Positions 1-9,126 of a stretch of 64,000 nt of DNA are shown here, piece after piece (position 1 is the first letter of the stretch; each line of letters begins with the position of its first letter). Location of the stretch: contig NZ_CP108383.1 in the NCBI RefSeq assembly GCF_035958815.1, positions 1,984,001 to 2,048,000 of the forward strand. Reading direction: 5' to 3'. Below the pieces are notes generated by a model. It did not search any database. It saw only the letters and a list, made by a program, of their open reading frames with translations, and was not told where the DNA came from. Origin of the DNA: Nocardia sp. NBC_01327. GTDB lineage: Bacteria > Actinomycetota > Actinomycetes > Mycobacteriales > Mycobacteriaceae. The translations under genes were made by a program, and so were the position numbers.

Positions 1-1323
1 GAGGCGGGTGAACTCGGCGGCGACCAGCGCGGCCGCCCGGCGGACGGTGCTGTCCTCCTGGTCGTGCACCTTCCAGTCGATGCGCGGCAGCGGCGTTCCG
101 AGGCGATCCACCTTGTCGCCGAGCGTGATTCGGCTGTCCGGATGCGGCGCCTGCTCCACCATGCAGCGCAGCTCCACGTGTTCGAGCTTGTGCGGCAGCC
201 CGGTGTGGTCGATGAGGCGGCGTTTCGCACCGGCGAGCATGAGCCCGGGATTGCTCGCGACCGTGCGGGCATCGTGCAGATTCACCTGTCCGCGCAGTAG
301 TTTCTTCACCGATTCCCACGGGTCGTCCTCGGCGGGCACCTCCTGAATCCACATGCCGCAGTTGAGAAGTCCCTCGGCGGACTGGATTTCGGGCGACAGC
401 GCCATGCCGTGCAGGAAAGTGTGTTTTCCGGTCTGCGTTCTGACGACGTATTTGCCGAACCGATCGCGCGCCGCCGCCGAGGTGTGCGGATCGAGCGCGC
501 CGATCACGCCGCAGCGGTGATCGAGCAGATACCGGCCGACCACATCGTGCCGATTGCCGAGTCCGCCCGGCACTATTCGATCGGAGGCCAGCAGTAGTCG
601 CGCATTCTCGATTCCGCCGGTGGCCAGCACAATTCGTGCGGCCCGCACCGTGCGCGATGTCCCGTCCGCATCGGCGATCCGTAAGGCCAGCACCCGGGTG
701 CCACCGGGATCGGTATCGATATGGGTGACGGTCGCGCGCACCACGATGCGTACATTCGAGGCCGCGATATTCGGCAATTGCGCGCCGAATCGCATGCTGT
801 CGAAGGGATCCGCGGGGTCCCGGCTGATCTGCCAGAAGTACGGCCGCAGTCGCCTGCGGTCCAGATCTCGCTGCGGTGGTGTGCGATCGGCGAGTTCCCA
901 GAACCGGTCGCCGGTGAAACCGGTCCCGTATCCGAGCCCGAGGTGCGCGGCCGCGCGGTCGAGATACGGTGCCAGTTCGGTGAATTCGAACGGCCAGCCG
1001 GAATGCGGCACCCAGGGCCGCGCCGCGAAATCCAATGCGTCCAAAGGCGCGCACCGTCCGCTCCAGGTATGTGAACTGCCGCCGAGAATTCGATTGCGCG
1101 CGTTGCGATACGGCTCGGCTCGCGCCGCACCGACATTCTCGAGGTCATTGAGTTCCTCGGTTTCCGGTGCTGTCTCGAGGCCGCCGCTCTCCAGCACCAG
1201 CACTCTCAGCGCACTGCCCGCCAGTTCGGCGGCAATGGTCGCCCCCGCCGGCCCCGATCCGATGACGGCGATATCCGCCGCGAGATCGGTATCCCGCACG
1301 GCCCGTAGATCGTCGATACGCAC
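1..1323 (-). CDS. GMC-family FAD oxidoreductase, C-terminus beyond window
   Basis: An open minus-strand frame runs from a GTG at 1323 off the left edge (441 codons seen). GTG is chosen because GGGAGG sits about 5-10 bases upstream and no earlier start gives a better fold. The N-terminus is VRIDDLRAVRDTDLAADIAV, followed by a Rossmann FAD motif (IGSGPAGATIAAELAG) and the GMC second motif region (ILGGSSHTWSGRC, then a 'GGIENARLLL' stretch). This is the glucose-methanol-choline oxidoreductase fold, which oxidises alcohols with FAD; substrate cannot be read from sequence. It has no signal peptide. The catalytic His/Asn region would lie in the missing C-terminal part. Confidence 0.85.
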   Translation of the reverse strand, partial: MRIDDLRAVRDTDLAADIAVIGSGPAGATIAAELAGSALRVLVLESGGLETAPETEELNDLENVGAARAEPYRNARNRILGGSSHTWSGRCAPLDALDFAARPWVPHSGWPFEFTELAPYLDRAAAHLGLGYGTGFTGDRFWELADRTPPQRDLDRRRLRPYFWQISRDPADPFDSMRFGAQLPNIAASNVRIVVRATVTHIDTDPGGTRVLALRIADADGTSRTVRAARIVLATGGIENARLLLASDRIVPGGLGNRHDVVGRYLLDHRCGVIGALDPHTSAAARDRFGKYVVRTQTGKHTFLHGMALSPEIQSAEGLLNCGMWIQEVPAEDDPWESVKKLLRGQVNLHDARTVASNPGLMLAGAKRRLIDHTGLPHKLEHVELRCMVEQAPHPDSRITLGDKVDRLGTPLPRIDWKVHDQEDSTVRRAAALVAAEFTRL

Positions 1324-1426
1324 CGGAATTCCTCCCGCACCCGCATCCACCCCCGGCGACAGACGCGTTTCCCATGGCCGCGCTCATCGTAACCGTTCAA
1401 TTGTCGGTACGCGGAGCAACTTTCAT

Positions 1427-2047
1427 TCAGCAACCGCGCTGCAGAAAGGCTCGCACATATCCTGCGGACTGCCGCACATACATCCACGCCCAGAAGGTCA
1501 CGCCCGAATCACTGGGGCTCGCCACCATGGTTATCTGCCCGGAAAAGCAGCGCTCCACGATGTACCGCGCCCGCGATACATGCGGCGTATAGGTCACCAC
1601 AATGATGTGCTTCCAGCCCTGCGCCTGCGCCCGCCGCCGAATCTCCCTGGCCTCACCCTGTGTGGTCCACGGATCGGGCACAAAACATGACACCGTGAAG
1701 GTGTAGTGACCATTGCAGTAGCGATCCATCTGACGGTCGTTCACCCCGGTTGACCGCGATATCAGCAATTCCGGCGCGAGTCCCTGCTTCGCCAGTGCCA
1801 CACCCATATCGAAGCGGGCATAGGCCGTTCCGCCGAGCACCACGATCGCATCGGCCGGGCGCAGCGGATCTACCTGCGGATGTATGTACACCGGCACTCC
1901 GGCGAACCCGATCCCGGCCAGCAGCGCCAGCGCCGTGATCACTGCGGCGGCGAGTCGTCGGTAGCTGGACACGTATTCGACGATACGCGTTGCGCGAGAG
2001 TGTATTTCGAGGTCGAGTGTCCAGGTCGGCACGGTGGCACGCGACAT
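1427..2047 (-). CDS. YdcF/SanA-family (DUF218) membrane-anchored protein
   Basis: 206 residues from the ATG at 2047. A single hydrophobic segment near residues 32-54 (LAAAVITALALLAGIGFAG) would anchor it in the membrane with the domain outside. The DUF218 hallmark 'ADAIVVLGGTAYARFDMGVAL' region follows, and the late 'IIVVTYTPHVSRARYIVERCF' region fits the second conserved block. Family members (ElyC, SanA, YdcF) act at the cell envelope in ways that are poorly understood. A longer upstream reading in the same frame is proline-rich and overlaps the neighbouring lipase, so I rejected it. Transcribed divergently from that lipase. Confidence 0.8.
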   Translation of the reverse strand: MSRATVPTWTLDLEIHSRATRIVEYVSSYRRLAAAVITALALLAGIGFAGVPVYIHPQVDPLRPADAIVVLGGTAYARFDMGVALAKQGLAPELLISRSTGVNDRQMDRYCNGHYTFTVSCFVPDPWTTQGEAREIRRRAQAQGWKHIIVVTYTPHVSRARYIVERCFSGQITMVASPSDSGVTFWAWMYVRQSAGYVRAFLQRGC

Positions 2048-2101
2048 ATTCGACGGCTGATTGCGATCCAGGTCACTTTCGTGGGATAGTTTCCCGAATC
2101 T

Positions 2102-2123
2102 TGTGAGACGAAGCGGTCTCACA
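2102..2123. promoter_or_regulatory. 22-bp palindrome ahead of the secreted lipase
   Basis: Perfect 8-bp arms TGTGAGAC / GTCTCACA separated by 6 bases. It lies 20 bp upstream of the lipase GTG and just before its ribosome-binding site, in the divergent gap with the YdcF gene. It could be a repressor operator or a 5'-UTR hairpin. No matching regulator is encoded next to it. Confidence 0.45.
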
Positions 2124-2142
2124 TTGACCGGAGGGTAGTCGT

Positions 2143-3546
2143 GTGAGCAAGGGGAAGACGCGCAGTATTTCTTCCGACAGGGTGCGGCGCATTGCCGTGG
2201 CACTGGCGGTAATTCTCGCCTCGGCGGTGGTGGTGGCGACGGGCTCGGCCGCCGCGGATCCGGTGGCGGTGGCACCCGCCGCCCCGATTCCGCTTCCGCC
2301 CGAACTGGATCCGGGCTTCTACCATCCGGCCCCGGACCTGGTGGCGGGCAAGGCCCCGGGCGAGATCATCGCGGCCCGGCAGATCAATGCCTCGAATTTC
2401 GGGGTGATTCCGCTCAATGTGGATGCCTGGCAGCTCTCGTACCGCTCGAACGACAGCCGGGACCAGCCCATCGCGGCGGTCGCGACCGTTCTGAAGCCGC
2501 GCGGCTCGGCCCCGGACAAACTGGTGTCGATGCAGATCGCCGAGGATTCGCTCGCCGGATACTGCGCACCGTCCTACTCATTGCAGCAGTGGTCGCTCGG
2601 CGCGGTCGGCGGTCAGATCGTGGTGCCCGCCGAGTTCGTCATCTCGCAGGGCGCACTGCAGCAGGGCTGGGGTGTGGTGATCCCGGATCACCAGGGCCCC
2701 AACGAGGCCTACGCGGCCGGACCGCTGGCCGGTCGCATCACCCTGGACGGTATTCGCGCGGCCCGCAATTTCGAGCCCATGCGGCTGGATCCGAACGTCC
2801 GCGTCGGCATGTACGGCTACTCGGGCGGTGCGATCGCGACCGGTCATGCGGCCGAGCTGAAGCAGGCCTACGCACCCGAACTCAATATCGTCGGCGCGGC
2901 CGAGGGCGGTGTGCCCGCCGATCTGGGCATGACGCTGAATGTGGCCAACGGCCAGGCCACCTCGGGCCTGATCTTCGCCGCGGTCCTCGGATTGACCCGC
3001 GAGTACCCCGATTTCGCCGATTTCGTGAACGGCCATCTCGATCCGCTGGGCCAGACACTGTCCGCGGTGAAGAACAACCTCTGTGTGCAGTACACCTCGG
3101 CGCTGCTGCCGTTCCTGAATCTGAAGGGCATGCTGCACACCGCCGGTGACCCCATGCGGGAACCGGCCGTGGCCGATGTGCTGGACAAGACCCGCATGGG
3201 CAAGTCCGTGCCCGCCATGCCCATGTACATCTGGCAGGCCAATCCGGACGAGATCATTCCGGTCGCTCAGGTCAATACGCTGGTGGACACCTACTGCCAG
3301 GATCCGTCGGCCTCGGTCGAATACACCCGCGAGCATTTCGGTGAGCATGTCGCGACCGAGATCTCCGGTGGCGGTCTGGCCATGCTGTGGCTGAAGGACC
3401 GGCTCGACGGTATCGCGGCGCCCGCGGGTTGCTCCATCTCCGATGCCGGTTGGCTGGCGCTGGACCCGGGCGGCCGGGCCGTGCTGGCGTCCACCTTCGG
3501 CGAGACCTTCGCCTCGTTCTTCGGAAAACCGTTGGGCGCCAAGTAG
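2143..3546 (+). CDS. secreted LIP-family lipase
   Basis: 467 residues from GTG 2143, with GGAGGG 8 bases upstream. Residues 1-38 form a signal peptide (basic 'RVRRIAVALAVIL', then 'SAAADP' as cleavage site). The mature protein belongs to the secretory lipase family (LIP, PF03583). The nucleophile Ser is residue 227 in GYSGG. 'ANPDEIIPV' and 'REHFGEH' carry the likely Asp and His. The family hydrolyses lipid esters outside the cell. Spacing of 38 bp to the next gene allows co-transcription with the F420 oxidoreductase. A related protein without a signal peptide is encoded at 31325. Confidence 0.9.
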   Translation: MSKGKTRSISSDRVRRIAVALAVILASAVVVATGSAAADPVAVAPAAPIPLPPELDPGFYHPAPDLVAGKAPGEIIAARQINASNFGVIPLNVDAWQLSYRSNDSRDQPIAAVATVLKPRGSAPDKLVSMQIAEDSLAGYCAPSYSLQQWSLGAVGGQIVVPAEFVISQGALQQGWGVVIPDHQGPNEAYAAGPLAGRITLDGIRAARNFEPMRLDPNVRVGMYGYSGGAIATGHAAELKQAYAPELNIVGAAEGGVPADLGMTLNVANGQATSGLIFAAVLGLTREYPDFADFVNGHLDPLGQTLSAVKNNLCVQYTSALLPFLNLKGMLHTAGDPMREPAVADVLDKTRMGKSVPAMPMYIWQANPDEIIPVAQVNTLVDTYCQDPSASVEYTREHFGEHVATEISGGGLAMLWLKDRLDGIAAPAGCSISDAGWLALDPGGRAVLASTFGETFASFFGKPLGAK

Positions 3547-3584
3547 TTCGGTTGGCCCTTTCGCGAGGGCCGATCCGGCAGAAT

Positions 3585-4457
3585 ATGGCCATGGAACTCG
3601 GCCTGCACTACTGGAACTTCACCACGCCCGCCGCGCCGGAGTCGATCACTCCGACGCTCACCCGGACCGCGCAGCTCGCCGAACAGGCGGGCTTCGCGGA
3701 GTTCACGGTCATGGACCACTACTTCCAGATGGAGGCCCGCGCCGGCGCGGACGAGCCCATGCTCGAGGGCTACACCACGCTGGGCTATCTGGCCGCGGTG
3801 ACCGAGCGAATGCGCCTGGGGCTCTTGGTCACCGGTGTCATGTACCGGCATCCGGGACTGCTGGCCAAGATCGTCACCACCCTGGACGTGCTCTCCGGCG
3901 GCCGGGCTCAGCTGGGCATCGGCGCCTCCTGGTACGAGCGTGAGCAGCGTGGCCTGGGCGTCCCGGTGGTGCCGGTGGCCGAGCGTTTCGAGCGGCTCGA
4001 GGAGACCCTGCAGATCTGCCTGCAGATGTGGGGTCCCGATAACGGCCCGTACAAGGGTGAGCACTACCAGCTGGCCGAAACGCTGTGTGTGCCCGCGCCG
4101 TTGAGCAGGCCCCGGCCGCCGATCCTCATCGGTGGCGGCGGCGAGCGCAAGACGCTGCTGCTGGTGGCCCGCTATGCCGACGCCTGCAATCTGTTCGCCG
4201 TCAGCGTCGAGGATGTGGCCCGCAAGCTCGATATCCTGCGCGCGCACTGCGAGGCCGAGGGCCGCGATTACGACGCCATCAGGAAGACCGCGTGCTATGT
4301 CGCGCCCGTGGTGCAGGCGCCGGATCAGTTCGTCCGCGACCTCGAGCAGTACGCGGCGCTGGGCATCACCCTGATCAACCTCATGCCGGACGGCGACCCG
4401 GTCGCCTTCACCGAAACGGTCGCCGAACAGCTGGTTCCGCGGGTGCGGGACCTGTAG
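3585..4457 (+). CDS. LLM-class F420-dependent oxidoreductase
   Basis: 290 residues from ATG 3585 (a second in-frame ATG at 3591 is equally possible; neither has a strong ribosome-binding site). TIM-barrel luciferase-like protein: 'TTLGYLAAVTERMRLG', 'HPGLLAKIVTTLDVLSGGR', 'GIGASWYEREQRGLG' and 'RPPILIGGGGERKTL' are hallmark stretches of the F420-dependent LLM subgroup found in mycobacteria and Nocardia. It would use reduced F420 for hydride transfer; the substrate is unknown. Cytoplasmic. Confidence 0.88.
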   Translation: MAMELGLHYWNFTTPAAPESITPTLTRTAQLAEQAGFAEFTVMDHYFQMEARAGADEPMLEGYTTLGYLAAVTERMRLGLLVTGVMYRHPGLLAKIVTTLDVLSGGRAQLGIGASWYEREQRGLGVPVVPVAERFERLEETLQICLQMWGPDNGPYKGEHYQLAETLCVPAPLSRPRPPILIGGGGERKTLLLVARYADACNLFAVSVEDVARKLDILRAHCEAEGRDYDAIRKTACYVAPVVQAPDQFVRDLEQYAALGITLINLMPDGDPVAFTETVAEQLVPRVRDL

Positions 4458-4531
4458 TCGGGTTCGTTCCCGAGACGGCAAACCGGGGCGGCCGGTATCA
4501 TCGCGCGCGCTGCTCATCATTTGGAGGACAC

Positions 4532-5338
4532 GTGCCCGCAACTCCCACTGCCGCCGAACTACTGGCGACCGTCGAAGCCTCTCCGCAGGCGGTAGGGGCG
4601 CACGATCGCGCTGCCTGGGTCGGCCTGTTCGCCGACGACGGCAGTGTGGAGGATCCGGTCGGATCGCGGCCGCATATCGGCAAGGCCGCGATCGAACGGT
4701 TCTACGACACCTTCATCGGCCCCAACGGCATTGCCTTCGATATCGCCAATGACGTGGTGTGCGGTATGACGGTCTTCCGGGATCTGACCATCGCCACCAC
4801 CATGTCGACGGGCGTCACCCTGCACGTGCCCATGCATCTGCGCTACGACCTGGCCGATATCGACGGCGTACTGAAAATCCGTGCGCTGCGGGCGCATTGG
4901 GAACTGCCCGGAATGATCGGCCAGCTCCTGGGTTCGGGCGTGCAGGGTCTGCTGGCCGGCGCGAAGCTGGGCCCACAGTTGATCGCCAATCAGGGCGTCG
5001 GCGGTGCGCTCGCCTTCATGAAGGGCATGCGCAGTGTCGGCGCGCCGGGTAAACAGGCGGCGGGTCTGCTGCTGGATGCGGTGGGCCGCGGTGAGACCGC
5101 CGGCGCCCAGCGCGTGCTGGCCCCGGTGCCGCGCCTGGCCTGGGCGGGCGATGATCGAATGTCACTGGCGGACTTCACGGTTCGCGCGAAGGGGCTGCGC
5201 TGGAGCAAGGCCATCGCGGCGGGGCGCACGGTGACCGTCTCGGTGGAGACCCGCGACGGCCGCGGCATCGCGGAACTCGATTTCACCGATCGTGGCGCAC
5301 GCATCGAAGCCGTGCGGGTCTGCGTACCGGCACGCTGA
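4532..5338 (+). CDS. SnoaL-like / NTF2-fold protein with C-terminal extension
   Basis: 268 residues from GTG 4532, with GGAGGA at 4523-4528. Residues about 5-125 look like an NTF2/SnoaL fold (ketosteroid-isomerase-like cone): 'AVGAHDRAAWVGLFADDGSVEDPVGSRPH' followed by 'IERFYDTFIGPNGI' is typical. Residues 130-268 are an extra domain of unknown function ending in a beta-rich stretch. Enzymes of this fold act as isomerases, cyclases or binding proteins, and many are near steroid genes. Activity is not deducible. It follows the F420 oxidoreductase by 74 bp. Confidence 0.8.
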   Translation: MPATPTAAELLATVEASPQAVGAHDRAAWVGLFADDGSVEDPVGSRPHIGKAAIERFYDTFIGPNGIAFDIANDVVCGMTVFRDLTIATTMSTGVTLHVPMHLRYDLADIDGVLKIRALRAHWELPGMIGQLLGSGVQGLLAGAKLGPQLIANQGVGGALAFMKGMRSVGAPGKQAAGLLLDAVGRGETAGAQRVLAPVPRLAWAGDDRMSLADFTVRAKGLRWSKAIAAGRTVTVSVETRDGRGIAELDFTDRGARIEAVRVCVPAR

Positions 5339-5368
5339 TTCGCACTGAACCACACTGCGGCAGCGCGT

Positions 5369-5430
5369 GATTCGGCTGTCGCGTCGCCCGGTTCGGCTGG
5401 CACGGTGCCACGTTCGGCCGGCGCCGTGCC
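5369..5430. repeat. degenerate tandem repeat, about 21 bp x 3
   Basis: Three imperfect units starting GATTCGGCTG, GTTCGGCTGG and GTTCGGCCGG at 5369, 5391 and 5412. The last two units also pair partly with each other (GGCACGG / CCGTGCC). They fill the gap between two convergent genes and may serve as a weak terminator. Confidence 0.35.
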
Positions 5431-5449
5431 GAATCAGGTTGCCGCGGTG

Positions 5450-5686
5450 CTAGTCCAGCAGTCCGGCGATCTCGGCCACCGGGCTGTTGCGGCTGAAATT
5501 GCTGCCACCGGCGGCGCCGACGACTTTGCCGTGCACAGCGATCATCCACTGTCCGCACACGCATCGTAGGTACTGCACCGACCGGTGGGAGGACACGGGG
5601 GCGGGGGAGGGCCAAGCGCAGGAAGGGCATTCGGCTATCACCACCTCATCCTGCGCGGATGTGCCGCGGCGTGCTCGGACCGACAC
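5450..5686 (-). CDS. small zinc-ribbon-like protein
   Basis: 78 residues from GTG 5686. Two cysteine pairs are visible, ECPSC near residue 20 and RCVCG near residue 43, spaced as in a zinc ribbon. Coding character is supported by this pattern and by the lack of any competing frame. The start is uncertain because no clear ribbon-binding site precedes it. Function unknown; short proteins of this kind usually bind nucleic acid or a protein partner. Confidence 0.6.
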   Translation of the reverse strand: MSVRARRGTSAQDEVVIAECPSCAWPSPAPVSSHRSVQYLRCVCGQWMIAVHGKVVGAAGGSNFSRNSPVAEIAGLLD

Positions 5687-5804
5687 GCGTAAACCCGCAA
5701 ACTAATTGCGACAATTGCCTGGTTCACTTTGCGCGATTCGCCCTGTGCGTGATTCGCCAATGGATACAGGCGAACTCACCTCGGCAGGGATACCGGCGAA
5801 CGCC

Positions 5805-6821
5805 TCAGCTGGGCGTGGACCGCGCACGGCGGACGGCCGTAGGCGTTGTGCCCCACCAGCGCTGGCAGCATCGCGTGAAAGTGGACTGTTCAGACAATCC
5901 GACCAGGGACGCCACCTGGCTCATCGGCATATCCGTGGTGGTGAGATAGCGCCGTGCCTCACCGCGCCGCACCTCGTCCAGCAGCGTCGCGAACGTGGTC
6001 CCCTCGGCGGTCAGCCGCCGCTGCAGGGTGCGGGGATGAACGGTGAGCAGCCGTGCCACAGCGCCGATTTCGGGCGCCGCGGTGCCGAGCAGCTTCTGCA
6101 GCGTGATGCGCACCTGCGGCGTGATCGCCGTGGACGCGTCCCCGGACTGCTGCGCGAGGAAGGCCATGGCGAGCCGGTGCAGGTTCTCATCACCCCCGGA
6201 GAGCGGGCGGCCCGCCAGGCTGCTGGGCACGCGCAGTAGTGCGGCCGGCCGCTCGATTCGCACTGGGGCGCCGAAGAATTCCTCGTACACGTGAATGGGC
6301 GCCGCCGGCCGGTAGGGCAGCTCCACCGACCGCAATCCGTACCGATCCTCGACCAGTCGCTGAATGGTGCGGTGTACGAACGCCAGTCCCACATCGGTGC
6401 CCTGCACCGGCGTCGGCAGCCCGGCCATGGTCACGCCGTACCGCAGCGCGATCACGCTGCGGTCCCCGTACGGGTCCGGCTCCATGGTCAGGCTGAGCGA
6501 CCGGGCGTGCACGAACAGGTATCGGGAGGTGCACTCCAGTACATCGGCGAGCGTCGGCGAATTCCGGATGGCCAGGGTGAGCGGCCCGAGCATGTCCAGG
6601 TCCTGCCATCGCGACATGCGCAGTCCGAGATCGGGGCAGTTCAGCTGCTGCGCCGCGAGCTCCATGGCCGCGGCCACCGCATGGTCCGGAATGAGCAGAT
6701 CGTCGGTGTCCAGGGCCTCGATGGGCAGTCCGCAGGCGGTGGCGAACTCCTCGGCATTGCCGCCGAGTTCACCCACCGTCAGGCGGAATCCGCGCAGTCC
6801 CGCGGATCTGATGACCGACAT
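5805..6821 (-). CDS. AraC-family regulator, VirS-like
   Basis: 338 residues from ATG 6821. Residues 15-200 match the 'arabinose-binding-like' N-terminal domain (PF12625) of the OruR/VirS group. The AraC helix-turn-helix is at the C-terminus ('VARLLTVHPRTLQRRLTAEGTTF' and 'MPMSQVASLVGLSEQSTFTR' regions). Length is about that of M. tuberculosis VirS. It is divergent, across 70 bp, from a MymA-like monooxygenase, as virS is from mymA. The expected role is activation of that gene, with acid or lipid stress as a possible cue (known for VirS, inferred here). Confidence 0.85.
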   Translation of the reverse strand: MSVIRSAGLRGFRLTVGELGGNAEEFATACGLPIEALDTDDLLIPDHAVAAAMELAAQQLNCPDLGLRMSRWQDLDMLGPLTLAIRNSPTLADVLECTSRYLFVHARSLSLTMEPDPYGDRSVIALRYGVTMAGLPTPVQGTDVGLAFVHRTIQRLVEDRYGLRSVELPYRPAAPIHVYEEFFGAPVRIERPAALLRVPSSLAGRPLSGGDENLHRLAMAFLAQQSGDASTAITPQVRITLQKLLGTAAPEIGAVARLLTVHPRTLQRRLTAEGTTFATLLDEVRRGEARRYLTTTDMPMSQVASLVGLSEQSTFTRCCQRWWGTTPTAVRRARSTPS

Positions 6822-6891
6822 GTCGTCCAGAATCAAATACTTGTCGTGCAAAGTCAAGAAACGCCCGTTCGCCGCACACAGACTGGAGATC

Positions 6892-8388
6892 ATGAGCGAC
6901 GCGACTTCCGTCACAGCCGAGCACCTCGACGTAGTCATCGTCGGCGCCGGACTCTCCGGCATCGGCGCGGCCTACCGATTGCAGGCCGAGCATCCCGGCC
7001 GCAGCTACGCGATTCTCGAATCGCGCGCGGCGCTCGGCGGTACCTGGGACCTGTTCCGCTATCCGGGCGTGCGCTCGGACTCGGACATGTTCACCCTCGG
7101 CTACCCGTTCAAGCCGTGGCGGGACGCCAAGTCCATTGCCGACGGGCCGTCCATCCTGCGCTACATCGAGGACACGGCGGCCGAGAACGGCATCGACCGC
7201 CACATTCGCTTCGATACCAAAGTCACTGCGGCACACTGGGACAGCGCCGCCTCGCGCTGGACGCTGACGCTGGCGGTGCGCACCGCCGACGGGGTCGAGG
7301 AGCGCACGCTCACCTGTGGATTCCTGTACTCGTGCGCCGGTTACTACAACTACGAGCACGGCCACGAACCCGTTTTCCCGGGTATCGAGGACTTCGCCGG
7401 GCAGGTTGTGCATCCCCAATTCTGGCCGGAGAACCTGGATTACACCGGCAAGAAGGTGGTGGTCATCGGCAGCGGCGCGACCGCCGTCACGCTGGTGCCC
7501 GCCATGGCCGGGCAGGCCGCGCAGGTGACCATGCTGCAGCGCAGCCCCACCTGGATCTCCGCCGTCCCGGGCCGGGACAAGATCGCGGACCGGCTGCGCG
7601 AACTGCTGCCGCCGGAGCTGGCGCACCGCGTCATCCGCACCAAGAACATTCTCTTCAATCTCGGCTTCTACCAGTACTGCCGGCGCCGCCCCGAATCCGC
7701 GCGCAAGATGCTGACCGGGCTCACCACGCGAATCCTGAAGGACGAGAGCCTGGTTGCCGAGCACTTCACGCCGACCTACAACCCGTGGGATCAGCGGCTG
7801 TGCGCGGTGCCGGACGCCGACTTCTTCAAGGCCATGCGCAAGGGCAAGGCCGAGGTGGTCACCGATCACATCGATACCTTTGTGCCGGAGGGCATTCGGC
7901 TGAAGTCGGGCCGGGTGCTGGAGGCCGATATCGTCATCACCGCCACCGGACTGCAGCTGCTGGCCTTCGGCGGCATCGGCCTCACCGTGGACGGCGCGCC
8001 CGTCGATCTGTCCGAGCAGTTCGTCTGGCAGGGCACCATGATGACCGGCGTGCCCAACTTCGCGGTCTGCATCGGTTACACCAATGCCTCCTGGACGCTG
8101 CGCGCCGACCTCACCTCACGGCTGGTCTGCAAAGTTCTGGCATACATGGATCGCGAAGGTTATTCGGCGGTGGTCCCGCAGCCCGAGCGTGTGCTCGGCG
8201 AGCGCCCGCTGCTGGATCTGGCGTCCGGATACGTACAGCGCTCGATCGCCGAATTCCCCCGGCAGGGCGACCGGCATCCGTGGCAGGTGCGGCAGAACTA
8301 CCTGCTGGACTCGGCCACCACCATGCGCACCGATCTGCGCAAGACCCTGCGCCCCGTGGTCGCGGACAAGACTCCCGCGCGCGTGTGA
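6892..8388 (+). CDS. MymA/EthA-type flavin Baeyer-Villiger monooxygenase
   Basis: 498 residues from ATG 6892. Two dinucleotide motifs are present: GAGLSGIGAAYRL for FAD near residue 17 and GSGATAVTLVPAM for NADPH near residue 190. Between them is the Baeyer-Villiger fingerprint F-x-G-x3-H-x3-W-P (FAGQVVHPQFWP). Length and motifs match MymA and EthA of mycobacteria, which oxidise ketones and activate thioamide drugs. The rest of the mymA operon (lipR, sadH, adhD, tgs4, fadD13) is not downstream here. A second, more distant Baeyer-Villiger enzyme lies at 44146. Confidence 0.88.
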   Translation: MSDATSVTAEHLDVVIVGAGLSGIGAAYRLQAEHPGRSYAILESRAALGGTWDLFRYPGVRSDSDMFTLGYPFKPWRDAKSIADGPSILRYIEDTAAENGIDRHIRFDTKVTAAHWDSAASRWTLTLAVRTADGVEERTLTCGFLYSCAGYYNYEHGHEPVFPGIEDFAGQVVHPQFWPENLDYTGKKVVVIGSGATAVTLVPAMAGQAAQVTMLQRSPTWISAVPGRDKIADRLRELLPPELAHRVIRTKNILFNLGFYQYCRRRPESARKMLTGLTTRILKDESLVAEHFTPTYNPWDQRLCAVPDADFFKAMRKGKAEVVTDHIDTFVPEGIRLKSGRVLEADIVITATGLQLLAFGGIGLTVDGAPVDLSEQFVWQGTMMTGVPNFAVCIGYTNASWTLRADLTSRLVCKVLAYMDREGYSAVVPQPERVLGERPLLDLASGYVQRSIAEFPRQGDRHPWQVRQNYLLDSATTMRTDLRKTLRPVVADKTPARV

Positions 8389-8478
8389 GCCGCGACCGCG
8401 GGCGGCAAATCCCTTCACCCGGCACGCGGGTGGGGTGAGGTCCGGGCACCGGCGGATGGGATGGATAGCATCGGGGCC

Positions 8479-9126
8479 ATGAGCTCCAAGCGTGCGGTGG
8501 CGGCGGCAGCGGCGGTGGCGGTACTCGGATCGGTGGCCTGGCTGGTCCCGGTGACCGCATCCGCGGCGCCGCCCGCCGCGGTCGATCTCTGGACGGTCCC
8601 CACCGCACCCGCCGGCACCGCGACGCTGATCGTCGCCTACAGCTTCGGCAATCGCCTTCCGGCGGGCGTGGATTCGACACGCACCATCGGTGATCCGGGA
8701 CCGGTCAACGAGGCGCTGGCCGCCGCCGTGGTGGCCGCGCGCGGTGATCGCGACATTCCGGTCTACGCGCAGACCGAGATCGCCGAAGTCCTGAAGTCCC
8801 GCTACGGCATGACCGATGTGGTCGCCATCGATCCGGACCGGGCCGCCGACGGGACGCTCGTGTACCTCTCCACCGACGGTGTGGCCGCCAAGGTCGCACA
8901 GTTGCGCGGTACGGCCGTAGCGACCGATACGGCGGCCGTTGTGGCCTTCCGGGATCATCTGTGGCGGGCCACCCGCACTACGGCCAAGCGGGGTTTCGAC
9001 GCCTTCGCGCCGGCCGGGGTCGCCATGCCGGATCAGTACGATCCGCAGTCCGGTCAGCTCTGGACCACCAGTCCGATCCTGTATCTGCCCACCGATTTCG
9101 CGGGCCGGCTGGCGCTGCTGAAATAG
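8479..9126 (+). CDS. secreted protein of unknown function
   Basis: 215 residues from ATG 8479 (an upstream in-frame ATG at 8461 only adds six residues). Residues 1-30 are a signal peptide ending in TASA-AP. The mature part alternates strand and helix ('TATLIVAYSFGNRLP', 'GDRDIPVYAQTEIAEVL', 'DGTLVYLSTDGVAAK', 'AVVAFRDHLWRATRTTAKRG') and is reminiscent of a DUF218/YdcF-type fold, but the signature is weak. I do not recognise a function. Confidence 0.7.
   Translation: MSSKRAVAAAAAVAVLGSVAWLVPVTASAAPPAAVDLWTVPTAPAGTATLIVAYSFGNRLPAGVDSTRTIGDPGPVNEALAAAVVAARGDRDIPVYAQTEIAEVLKSRYGMTDVVAIDPDRAADGTLVYLSTDGVAAKVAQLRGTAVATDTAAVVAFRDHLWRATRTTAKRGFDAFAPAGVAMPDQYDPQSGQLWTTSPILYLPTDFAGRLALLK

Noticed and set aside
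6291..8438. Very long overlapping frame across the VirS/MymA divergon
   Set aside because: It runs over the antisense of a real AraC gene and out of frame through the monooxygenase, with Arg/Gly-rich composition and no domain.
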